64,000 nt of DNA from Styela clava (Eukaryota > Chordata > Ascidiacea > Stolidobranchia > Styelidae): NCBI RefSeq assembly GCF_964204865.1, contig NC_135257.1, positions 5,726,151-5,790,150 of the forward strand, given 5' to 3'. Of the stretch, positions 34,671-46,200 are shown in pieces (position 1 is the stretch's first letter; the number at the start of each line of letters is the position of its first letter). A model generated the notes under the pieces. That model did no database searches. It was not told where the DNA came from and worked only from the letters and a program-made list of their open reading frames with translations. A program made the translations under genes and the position numbers.

Positions 34671-35376
34671 TAGTTAATGGATCCCGGGATTACAACTCTA
34701 AGATGATAGATCTTTGTCTTAAAGATCAATTTCACGTTTTGATTTCACGATCTATTTCAATAGTTTGTCGACATCTTAGTTTATAGTCTGCTGTTTTGCG
34801 AGGTATTATATACGTAAATATGGCCCAATGGAATACTCGACAAATGTTTAGTAAGTCGTATCACTATATCCCCTTTCCTGCATGATCTGGTATGATCTAA
34901 AACTATTGGGTTGCTAAGGTAACGAGACTACAAACAACTTTCTTGTTGTTTGACAACCGATATTTCATATTTTATTGAAAACCCACATCCAGCAAAGACT
35001 AAAAAAGTAAAATATCAAAATAAGCTGATTGACAACAAAAACCTTGAGATGTTGCCAGTACTAACTATGGGAAGATTCAATCGCTTGATATCACCAGAAC
35101 AGAGCCATCTCTTTCACTGAGACGATTTATGACGTTATTATTCTGTTAAAGCGTTCTTCTTTCTTAAATTGAAATACTACATCTTGTGATTTCATCAGTA
35201 TAATGAGGTAATCGAAATTCACAAGGCGTTTTATGGATGTTGATATTCAAATGTCTAAGAACCAACCACTACTTCGAACATTATTCCAAAAATTGTACTG
35301 AATGCCATTCTTGCATAACAACATCAGTACTCTAGTCTGAATTTAAAACAAGTATAACATGAAGATTGACTCTCAA

Positions 35377-38300
35377 TCATGTCTGTCGCCTGCGAGCTTG
35401 CTCACATTTCAGTTGCTCATTCGCGTCCTGAAATGTAAGAACGAATTTAATATAAATAGGTCTATATATATTTCTTCAGAATATAAATTTGAATTCGAGC
35501 ATGTAAACGTTTTGTTTTTCTTTCTTTATTCACTACCCGCAAAAAAATGCCAATAGCGTCACAAATATATCACTCTCATACACATTTGCGAGAATTCGCG
35601 GCAAAACAATGATTTAAATCAACTTACATTCAGCGGTCTGCAACATTTGTATGCAATGGAAACTAAGAAAAGGTTCATTTGCAATATACCAATGGCTGTG
35701 AGAGTCGAGTGAATTGCCATCATTGTTATCTGAAGCAAAGAGGCAAAAATAATTCAGATACAAAAATAAAATAAAATGTATTTGGAAATAACTAAGTGGA
35801 GCTGAAAATGAATGGGGGAGCTCGAATAATAGTCAATCGCACAATCATAATCTGTGGCCAAGATTTCTTTTCACAAAAGAACGATACTGTATATTACTAT
35901 AAGATACATACCTTTAGTTAACATAAAGCAGGTATCTAAAATTTTGTTCAACTAGCAATAACACAGCCGATTAAAAATGGGATATCATAATTTTACAATG
36001 TGCTACATCGGTAAACCTATTATCCTATATAGTATATACTATTATACTATTGACTTCTTAAGATTTTTAGACATACATGATAGTTCGTTCGATCGTGTTG
36101 AAAATAATTATCAATGTAAACAAGTATTTTCGCTAAGATTCTTTGAGTGATTTCTGCCTCTGGTTAATTTTGTTATTTACATCATTATGCCTTATGGTTT
36201 AAGTTTGTTACAACAACAACAAAAATTTATCCATTTTTCATATAAAACTGTGATGCTTACTTTCAAAGAATTGTCGCCCTCAGCAACAATCGGAGATATT
36301 GCATGCGCCGACACAAGTCCAAATATATTCATCATAAGAAGAGCAAACGATAGCAAAATAGAAAACAATCCCAGACGAAAATACGCACTTGCCTGAAATG
36401 CATTAAATTGACGTTACTTCCTATGGTTTAATTGGATTTCGTTGATATGTTTTATGGTATGCTACTCTGTCTCTTTAAACTATTACATGAGATTCTTTTA
36501 TTGCCATATGGTAGAACAGTATTCAAATTCGCTCGTGTTCAACCTTTGTCACTTTTGTACAATCGCCGCCACATATTTTATCAAATCTATTTCCATCTCG
36601 AGAGTTCGACAATCAATGTACCGTAAACAAGTAACAAGATAGTGTATTCTTCAAATTAGAGTTGGCCTTCTTTATGTTTAGAAGATTGAATGGCTATAAT
36701 TTTCGACAACAAACTCACCAAAGTAGAAGAAGGATTTTCTTTAGTTGCAATTCCTATTCCGCCAGTGATGCAAAACTAAATGTGATGTTTTTATAGTTAT
36801 GTTTACTGATATCGTCACGCTAATAACCGAACTGCGTAAGTCATTTTTAGCAGTTTCGAGAAAAACTTCCTGATGATATTGTTATGCCATTGAGAGTCAA
36901 TAATTTGCCATGGTTCAATTTTTTGATCGTAGCCGGATTTAAGTTAATTTGTATGACGCAGCTAAGTTACGTCATAATGGCGAACCGTGACTTAGGCAGA
37001 AGTGTGTCTATGACTTGGGGACATACGCAATTTTGCAACTTTGCTATATGCACCAGTCCTGAAAACGAAACATTCCAGAAACGAATGTAATTCTCAGTAT
37101 CTCTAATGTCTAATCCTCAAAATAGCTAATCAGTTTCAATTACATTATTTTTTATGTTTAAAAATATATATTTCATCAATATAACACGTTCTGCACACCC
37201 CCCGGAATAGGACTAAGATTAAATATAAAGAATAAAACAGCAATGCACCCAATATAAAAGCCAACCAAGGTGAATTGGACTCGGACAGTGAATATCACAA
37301 GTGCACGTCTTCCCATACTGTAGTATAAATTCAAATTAATACGCGTTAAGCTAGAATCCGAGCTGCAAAAACTCGAAAATACTTCGCTGAGGTTATTTTG
37401 CCTAGTCCTGCGGTAACAATGATAATTCATTATGACGAAACAATTGCACAAATGTGCATGTCATACTAAATCTCCATTTTTAGGGGTTTCGGAATTCTTA
37501 AAATAAAATCTGAGTGAACAGACAGGTGCGCAGCATTACATAAATACCTATTTTATAAAAAACTCAAAATCGCCGAATATGACTTACGCAATTCGGTTAT
37601 TAGCTTGACGATATGCTATATTACTGTCTGGCTACTACTTTGCTATTGGTCAAACTGCTACTAGAACAAACTGCTATTATCATACAAGTCAAAGTTTCTG
37701 AAAGGAAAAAATGTGGAGAATAAAAACTATTGTAAGCCTATGTGTCAAGTTATTTCTACAAACAATCTGGTCACACAAGCTTACCACAAAGTTACTCCAA
37801 ACATTCATATGTGAAGACATAATCAAGAATCCCTCGGTATCATGTATATGACGAATTGATAAGGAAATGACACCCAGAACAACGGCTAAAATTCCGAAGA
37901 CAACTTGCGCAACCTGTAAAGAAAATCTCATTTTTTACTACTCGATGTTTAATTTTAGTAGGTTTGCTCAAAACATGACACTCTCAACATGCTGTGATTG
38001 TCCTCTAATTGAAGTGATAAATGCAATCAATGTACTTAATTTTAATGAGTTCAAACCTTCCACAACCCACGGAGAATTGATTTCAAATTAAGTGGTTATT
38101 TGGGGCTCCCGAAGTATGCGAACCAAGATGGCGGACATCGGAATATAATATGTGTACTAGGTTAGGGTTAGGCCATAATTTTAGGTATAAATACTACGGG
38201 AGGCTCTTGGCTAGTCTTCGAACTGATAATATGACTAAAATAAGGAAAATTGGAAAGAAATTATCGCCTAACCCTAACCTGTTACCCATGTTACGTTCCG

Positions 38301-38600
38301 ATGTCCGCCATCTTGGTTCGCATACTTCGGGAGCACCGGTTATTTAGTACCCATCACTGACTGTCGGTGGAATTATTGCGAAACAAAATAACTTTGACAT
38401 ATTTGTTTTATGTATAAATTTTTACCTACAGAATTTTGCATTTAATCATTTGTATCTGCTTTATATTTTAAAAGGATATATAAAAATTAATGTATCTACA
38501 TATTTAATATTTGAATTTCGGTTTTACTTACCCCGGTTTTAAAAAATCCGCGCACCATTTTTTGATGGCGTTTAAACTCATAGGCTTGCAGTTGATTCAT
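35377..38600 (-). CDS. MS4A/CD20-like four-span membrane protein (gene D)
   Basis: Minus-strand exons in order: 38600-38532, 37913-37785, 36775-36719, 36392-36261, 35729-35628, 35427-35377. All are GT/AG and phase 0, giving 179 residues, the shortest of the four paralogues. The start exon is 23 residues. TM1 is VAQVVFGILAVVLGVISLSI. The loop reads RHIHDTEGFLI and lacks the cysteines of genes A-C. TM2 spans the exon 2/3 join and ends ATKENPSSTL, matching the MS4A motif KNPTKCL. TM3 and TM4 follow, then YKCCRPLN, a juxtamembrane cysteine pair that could be palmitoylated. The tail is only 16 residues (last exon, 51 nt with stop). A TATATATA stretch about 90 bases upstream is a plausible core promoter. 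Intron 2 holds a terminal-inverted-repeat element. Biological role unknown. Confidence 0.83.
36809..37620. mobile_element. Unclassified element with 34-bp inverted repeats, gene D intron 2
   Basis: The left end begins ATATCGTCACGCTAATAACC and the right end, reverse-complemented, begins ATATCGTCAAGCTAATAACC; similarity continues through GCGTAAGTCAT. TTACTG flanks both sides if six extra bases are allowed on the right. No transposase is visible. The superfamily is undetermined. Confidence 0.6.
38103..38337. mobile_element. MITE of the CTCCCGAAGTAT family, copy 3, 235 bp
   Basis: Almost perfect terminal inverted repeats of about 38 bases (left GGGGCTCCCGAAGTATGCG, continuing AACCAAGATGGCGGACATCG). 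The perfect 8-bp direct repeat GGTTATTT flanks both sides (38095-38102 and 38338-38345). It shares the AGGTTAGGGTTAGGCCATAA block with copies 1 and 2. An 8-bp duplication fits an hAT-type mobilising enzyme. It lies in intron 1 of gene D. Confidence 0.88.
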
Positions 38601-40838
38601 GATGTTCGTTTATCCTCACTTTAAACGCTGATCCTCTTTTCAACCCACGCTGGTATTGGATTCAAGTATTTGATCGCATGCATGCCTATATATAATGCTT
38701 TGCTTTGGAATATGCAAATATGTTCCAATATACACGCAATCGTAATATGAGTAATCGTTCATATATATTAATAAACGCGGGCATTGTTGATATCCTAATT
38801 TACATATTCAATTCTCGTAGCGAATAATATTTAATTGCTGGAAATGGTTATTTTAGTTAGCTCTGAACATGCTAATACCACTCGTGCAAGTAAACCATTT
38901 TTAGTCTTCTTTATAACTACTACATAGTGAAATATTTAAATGTAGCTTAGACAACGGAGAATTTATTTAGAATGTAATAAGCATTTTTCTCACTCAGAAT
39001 GCTATATAAAAATCATTGGACGACAAAGAATTTTGAACTCTATTAAATATATGAGATATTCCATTCTACTACATTCTATATTGGAATACGATCACTCAAG
39101 AACGTGGTTGAAAACAAACAACACGTGATCTGATTCGAGCGAGTCATAAAGTGGATGGTTTTCCAACAATACAACATTGCTTACAAATCTTTTTTGTTTC
39201 TCTCTTTCCTAAATTAGAAATTTGTAATAGACAAAACAAATAGTCCATGATATTTGTCATGACTTTCCAACATAACAAAGCCAAAAATTCAAATAAGGGG
39301 ATATTAAATTGATGAATACATCCGATGCAGTCTGAACCAAACTGTCAAGGCCCGTTTTTATGTTAGGTGGAGGTAACGACAGAAACATATGCCTAACCAC
39401 AACCACCATTTGCACAATTGCATTATGTTTTATTTTTAGTTTGTGAGTTATTTTGGCACTACATATGGTAAAAGTAAGAATAGCAAACCATAGTTATTTT
39501 TATAATATCTCGGCACGAAGGAACTTTTAGCCTAATACCTCAGTATAGTTAAAACAACCGTAGAATATGACTAGACTCATTTTTGCAGGAGAAGTGACAA
39601 TTGGTCTATCACCCAACGCAATCTTTAGTTCATTTTTACCCTGCTCTGTATTTGGATGCGGTTGACGGACTCTTAATGCATGGTTACAACAATCTTAACT
39701 GAATATCAATAAGGAAAAGTAGTGTTCGATACCAAGTTTAACGGCTTCGAATTATTTGTTTATAGATTTGTTCACAGAGTTATTATTCGTGCTGTTTGTA
39801 ACCTTTGTATGTTTCCATGCATATAAACTAACGGATTATGCTGATGCTAAAGGAAAAACTACATAGCATCTAACAGACCATGGGAATGACTTCGGTAATA
39901 CGGAAGGGGAACACCAATAAGTGATGCCCAAGTGCCGTCTGATGGTTCTTATAAAGGCGTCTAATTCGATTTGTTTACGTCATGCGCCCACTCATAACCG
40001 TTCTGTTTGATTCATTGTTCTAGTATGGGCCACGTCAGGTGAGTTGCGACAAATTTGTATTTAAATGAAATTTGCTAGTGTTTCTAGTGAGAAATATACG
40101 TAGGTAATCATTGGTAATAGTGATATGATCCCGTTAATCCAATATACCGTCAATTGATTGTGGTTTCTAGGAAAGTTCCACTAAAAATTTTGATTTAAGA
40201 CTGGGAAATAGTTGTGCCCGTCATCCAATTTCGCTTTTATTTTTTATTGTATTTTTTTTTGTATTGTTGTGAGGAATCATAATATTAAGAATGCAAAGGA
40301 TAGTGGATACCGTTTTTCCAAATCAGAATCGTGATTTTGTGCTAGATTCGCAAATTGATGCCTGGTTGTTGTCATCTTATCTAAACACTGCGTGGGTTGA
40401 GTATTGTTTAATGCATTACTAAAGTTTATATCTGTGCAAATTGAAAAGGACAATGATATAGAACCCGACTCAAATATTTACGTATGAAGTTGACAGTATT
40501 CATGCAGTATGTGCAAACAAAGAGACAAAGGTGTGTTGCTATGTAGTTTAAATTAAGAAGTCTAGGATTCAATAGGCTTTGCTTTGACGTTACGTAAATT
40601 AGAGTGTCTGAATATTTTAACTTAATTTCTCATGTTATGAATCGGCTAAAATTGATTTCGTAAAGTTATATTTATACGTGCTTCCAATTTGTTACCGTTA
40701 TGAATATATGTTAATGTTTGTAGGTTGACAAGATTTTGTTTTGTTTGTATTAAATTTTGACAACTAGCTCAATCCTGATCGATTGACATTCCGAATACCT
40801 AATTTATGCTAATAGTTTATGTTGTGATAAAAGACACC
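38601..40838. other. Divergent intergenic region between gene D and the kelch gene
   Basis: I see no gene or clear element in these 2.2 kb. The minus-strand promoter of gene D should be at the left end (TATATATA at about 38688-38695) and the kelch promoter at the right. Non-coding kelch leader exons could be hidden here. Confidence 0.45.
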
Positions 40839-41786
40839 ATGGGTGTGTCATCTTCTAAATCGCAGCATCAGGGTGAAGAGTCGGTTATTTGCTATAAAAA
40901 GAGAGCTAGCTCCAATTTGTCTACTCGAAATGAATGCATTGCTGTGCTGAATAGACAAAATGGAAAAATAAGCTGCTATGACCCTACAGTCGATGCTTGG
41001 AGTTTCTTGGTGGAAACGAGGTCGACCACATTTATGCGGATTTGTAATCTGAACGGAAATTTGTATTTGGTAAGCGAAAACAAACTTTTGAAGTTTACAA
41101 AAGAAAAAGGTTTTATAGATGCAACCTCTCTACGTCATTCTCCGGAAGAAAGTCTTGCTCAAGTTGTTGTATTTCAGGGACATATATACTTAATAGAAAA
41201 CGTCATAATGTCGCGCTTTGATCCCGATCTGGACAAGTGGAATGAAAATTTGCCTGGGTGTAGATTTGGTGTTCCAGGAGGGTTCTGCGTAACTGCGTCA
41301 GCTAAAAACATATATGCATTTGGATTTGCAGCGTGCGAATTTTTGCATCCTTGTCATGTAGTCAAAATATATGACCCACAGACTAATTTGTGGTGTGAAT
41401 TGAATCTTCCAACACCAAATCACACAGGACAGGTGTACGGGTCAGCGTGCCCTTTGCAAAAGGAAATCTACTTTCTTGGTGGTGCTTTCGGATCCGCAGT
41501 ACGAACTGTCGACTGTTTCTCAATTAAAACTAATAAATGGATCAACAAATACGATTTTTCAACATTAAAACTACCGAGACACCGTTTTACGGCATGTGTA
41601 GCAAACGGAAAACTTTATGCAGTTGGAGGTGCATTTTCAAAAGAAAATCTTACCGACCCTGTGCAAGAAACGGAAGACTCGATTGAGGTTTACGACAGCA
41701 AAACTAAAGAGTGGACGTTGGTTACTTATTTAGAAGGTGCGAACGGCTATGTCTCCGCATGCGCGCTGCCGGCTGATTTTTGTTAG
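40839..41786 (+). CDS. Kelch-repeat protein with N-myristoylation signal, single exon
   Basis: A 315-residue protein from one uninterrupted frame. An in-frame ATG is 11 codons upstream (40806), but the ATG at 40839 sits in an optimal context (GACACCATGG) and gives MGVSSSK, a textbook N-myristoylation signal (Gly2, Ser6). The rest is about five to six kelch blades, each with the hydrophobic-Tyr-Asp...Trp pattern: CYDPTVDAWSF, RFDPDLDKWNE, IYDPQTNLWCE, CFSIKTNKWIN, VYDSKTKEWTL, with GG or G doublets as in YFLGGAF and YAVGGAF. This predicts a beta-propeller, a protein-binding platform. No BTB or BACK domain precedes it, unlike KLHL ubiquitin-ligase adaptors, so a membrane-anchored scaffold is more likely. 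The substrate is unknown. An AATAAA occurs near 42354. Confidence 0.85.
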   Translation: MGVSSSKSQHQGEESVICYKKRASSNLSTRNECIAVLNRQNGKISCYDPTVDAWSFLVETRSTTFMRICNLNGNLYLVSENKLLKFTKEKGFIDATSLRHSPEESLAQVVVFQGHIYLIENVIMSRFDPDLDKWNENLPGCRFGVPGGFCVTASAKNIYAFGFAACEFLHPCHVVKIYDPQTNLWCELNLPTPNHTGQVYGSACPLQKEIYFLGGAFGSAVRTVDCFSIKTNKWINKYDFSTLKLPRHRFTACVANGKLYAVGGAFSKENLTDPVQETEDSIEVYDSKTKEWTLVTYLEGANGYVSACALPADFC

Positions 41787-42352
41787 CTGTTGTTTCAGAT
41801 GGTATCACAATCATTCATCCTTCCTAAACTAGCCTACTCAATTTTTCATAGTTTGAGAATAGTTTGTTTATTTTGTTGCACATAATCAGTCAACTAAAGT
41901 ATGGCATCTGGCGTGGTAAATTTCATGTTGTATTCAATATATTACATGGACCATAGCATTCGGAAGCGCTTTTTATATCTCTCTCACTCTTGTGAATAAT
42001 ATACCCAGAATTCCATAACATGTGCAGATGTATAAATGATACATTTTATCACTATATTGCATTACACAAGACATATTTTTAGTACTATGCTAATATTCTT
42101 ATTTTGAATCGCTAAAATCTTTTTCAATCTAATGAGTGAAATCTTCAATTTTTACTTACTCAGGAGGGGTGACGACGAATTTGTCATAAGGATTACAAAA
42201 TGACATATAGATCTGAATTATCTCGCGGTATTTTTAAAAATATAACGAGAAATGTCTTGTGCATTTGTGTCATGTTTAATACCTTGTTCAATAGTAGTTA
42301 CAGCTGTTTCAGATTATTCTTTGTTTCTATCTGTAGAATGCCATATTTTAAT

Positions 42353-42359
42353 AAATAAA
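42353..42359 (+). terminator. Candidate polyadenylation signal of the kelch gene
   Basis: AATAAATAAAA lies about 570 bases after the stop codon. It is the best hexamer downstream of the gene before the convergent guanylate cyclase gene. Confidence 0.45.
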
Positions 42360-43243
42360 ATCTTCAATGAAAAAACTATATAACATATTTTGTAGTTAAT
42401 CATCGCTCGTGGTTGTATATTATCCGTGCAATATTTTTATCTATTACAACTTGATCATTTAAACGAATATTATTCAGGAATAAGAGGTAATAAGATCGCC
42501 ATTATAAATAGTCTTTTGACTGGCTTCGTATGCTATAAAATACACGCTTTTTGTCTATTAAATAAGTTAGAACATGTTAAATGTTACCGATCGTTCTGAT
42601 GAATGGAACATTATCTGCCGACATGGCCACGGTATTGCACAGTTGCGAAATTTTCGACAATGTTTCACGTGGTTGTTAAGCGTCCAGAACATCCAGAAAA
42701 TTAGAAGGAATACCTCATGCTAACCTAAGTTTGCTAGATAAATCATATATATATATATATATTGCTCAATGGTTGGGTTTAAGACGTGTAACTCATATAG
42801 GTTACCGACCGACACTTCAAAAATTATTAAAATAAAGCACTGGAACTTATATATTTACAAAATTCTAAAAATAAAGGCAATAAAAGCGGCACAAGACAAG
42901 AAAAAGCAACAAATATAAATAGCAAGGATAAAAGGGCATTTCAAGTTGCGTTTTAAAATATAGAATGGAAAAATGATTTATTTTCGGATAGACAGAATGT
43001 TTTTTGGACGACATAATATCATCGTGGACAACAATATTATTTATAATATTAGTTCACAAGGCTATTTGAATGTACAATCCGCATCCGTACGTTAGTCAGG
43101 GATTAATTTCAAATACCGTCATATATGATTTCGTACTCTTGCCAAAACGTAATTATCGTGGAAGGTATTGCTGCTTACAACTCTTAAATCGTATATATTT
43201 TTTTTATCTTATTATTTATTTATGGCATCAAATACTCTCATCT
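42360..43243. other. Convergent gap between the kelch and guanylate cyclase genes
   Basis: AT-rich with an AT dinucleotide run at about 42748-42762. No gene is seen. The minus-strand AATAAA of the guanylate cyclase (plus-strand TTTATT at 43215-43220) lies about 25 bases past its stop. Confidence 0.5.
43215..43220 (-). terminator. Polyadenylation signal of the guanylate cyclase gene
   Basis: On the minus strand AATAAA begins about 25 bases after the TGA stop codon. The 3' untranslated region would be very short. Confidence 0.55.
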
Positions 43244-46200
43244 TCAGAGCCTTGTCGTTTCATCATTTGAAGATAAAGAGTCATCGTAACCTGAGTTTTG
43301 AAATACATTTACTATTTTTGATTTTCTGAATTTTTTCTTCTTCGTACGGGGAGAATGAAAACTATTTTCGTGACCATCGCTGTCTTCAAACTTGACCTTT
43401 CGTTGAGGCCTAACGTCTTCCACATTGTCAAAAACAGCTCCAGGAGTAGCAGGCTTAAAGGGTTTTACACCGCTACTGTGTCTCTCATGTTGCAATTGTC
43501 GCAATCTAGGCAGTTGCTCGGCTAATTCATGCGGAAATCCTTCAACTGATATTCGTCGTTCTCGATGATTTTGATGTTCACTGACAGTTATTGTTTGTCG
43601 GTTTCTTGTTGTACGATCTTTGCGACACTGTGTAAGCGGTGATGGGTATTTGCTGGGTCGCTCACATTCTGATTCAAATGTGACAACACTGGGAAGACTC
43701 GACTCTTTATATGGTTTGCTGACACAATCTACACGGGCGTCCACTTCATCTTCAACTCCCGTGACTGACACCCTCATTCTCCCGACTTCAATGCTGGTTC
43801 GTGCTGAACTATATCCGGATGAAGCACTAATCCTCTTGTTTGAAATAGTCTCCAGTTCGCCTACATAATTTCCATACGATTTTTCTAATTCTTGAACAAT
43901 ATCAATTTCAACGTCCTCTGCTTCGAGCCACCAAGTTTGTAAAGTTCCGAGGCCCTGTCGACAATAAAAGTATGGAGAGCTATAAGTTGGTAAGTATATA
44001 TAGGTAATACCGGAAATACACAATGCAATAACTAGGATTATTAAAACATGTCTCTCATAAACCAATATAAATATATATATTTAAATCAGCGCAAATCTTA
44101 TATATAAAGCAAATAGTACTCAAACGTAGTAGAATAAGTTTACCTTCATAGGGACCATAGTGTCACGCTTTTCAATAATGAAATTCCCAAATTCATCTAG
44201 GAGACTTTTCGTATTCGGTGAAACATGAATCCGAAGTGCTGAAAAACAGTATTTGAATATACAGAAGAAAAGAATATATATTCTATACTTTAGTCGTAGA
44301 ATAAGAAAATAAAATAAAAATAATATATTGAAACACACGAAAAAGCATAACAGGCTAGCTATACTTGTATAAAACAAGAGAGCTATACTCAAATATATGG
44401 ACACAAAAGCCAACTCGTAGTAGTACGGGTATGCAATACGTCAAAATAGGCTAACGGTGCAGCAGTGTTCACGACTAAAGCGATCGCGCATCCGTCACAA
44501 GGTGCACAACTTTTAATGACGTCATTGCACACAAACCGAATCCCATAGAGCGCACAAAATTTTTTGAAGTACATAGCAACAAGAAAAAGCACAACAACAA
44601 CAACATAATACCAAAACGATCCATATGATCATTTTGTGTCCAATAAATTTTTTCAACATAAACATGAACAATGTAGCTCGTTTTACCACTACCGCTGGTG
44701 TAGTGTGTCATGACAGATTTTTCATTTGCAAGTCAAGAAGAAGCTTAAGGAAATCATCACTCACCTTCACCATTCTGTTCCATTCTTGCTGCAGTATTAA
44801 CAGTATCTCCAAACAAACAATATCTGGGCATTTTTTGTCCGACTACTCCGGCTACAACCGACCCACTATGAATTCCCACGCGAAGTTTCATTTTTCTGTC
44901 GGGCATGTGCCTTCAATAAATTTTTAAAATATGTTTTGAAGGCTTACATAGTTTTTATTTCAAATGTTTGATTGGACATTTGCCGACATTTATCGAATAT
45001 TTTTGAATGAACAGTATTTTTGAATAAAAAAAATTTAAATTGAATATTCCGCAGTTTGTCCACTTTGGTACGATTTTACTTAAGTATTAAACTCACGGTA
45101 TTTCAAAATGTTCCACTCCGTTGATTAATGCAAGAGACATTCTGGCAATCTGGCGAACATGTTCTTTTCCATTTCTGTCTGGTAATCCAGATACAACCAT
45201 ATATGCATCTCCGATAGTCTCAACCTATGATCCCAAAGCAATGTTGCAAAATGTTATTGAAAACGAATCACGCTTTTTCCTTATATATATATCAAATTAA
45301 AAAATTCTGGCAGACGGATTTACGATATTTTTTTCTGTCCTATTCTTCGAACGGAAAATGAAGAACAACAGAATATGAGCTTTTTAATTAGTAGTTTTCG
45401 TCAATTCGATTAACTTTTATGGTATTCTAATATACGATTATTTCATTATATATATCCAAACGAATATATTGTTTTATATTTATACAAAAAGAAAAAGCAT
45501 ACAACATGAAATTTGAGTGAGTTTTTTTTCATTTAATTGAGTGTCTTTTTACCCAAATATCAAATGAGTGTCATAGTAGTGTAGTAGTAGTGATACAGTA
45601 GAGAATGAGTGATAGAGTAGTCTAAAAATGTATAGACGAATCAAGTTTTTGCAAGTAAATAGTTCATTTAAGATCAACACCTTGTACACATCAAATTTAT
45701 CCGCAATTTCATCAAACATTGTGTAAAGATGATCCAGCATCTCAACTACTTGAAACGGTGTACTTTCATGACTGATTGCAGTAAATCCAACAATATCACT
45801 AAAATATATTGTGACGCTGTCAAATTTTTCTGGCAGCACATCCTGTAAAACATAATATGATAAAATTATATGCCAGTAGGTCTCATAAAAACATGAGAAT
45901 ATTTTAAACTTGCCTCTTTTCAAAATGCGCAAAGACATTGGCATTTGACGGCAATATATTTTATTCACATTGTCAAAATTGCTTAGCTCATGAAGAAATA
46001 TGTTGAACACGAGTATAATAGGTTTGTTATAATTTTATAATCAAGTGTAAATGATGTTTTCATACTTTAATTTACTCACTTGTCCGCGTTTTAATCTTTC
46101 TGCAACGCTCTTTGGAAGCATTTGGTATAATAATGTATCTGCACGTTCTTTTTCTGCTTTATATTGGTCTGTTCTTTCTTCAACTTTTTCTTCAAGATTA

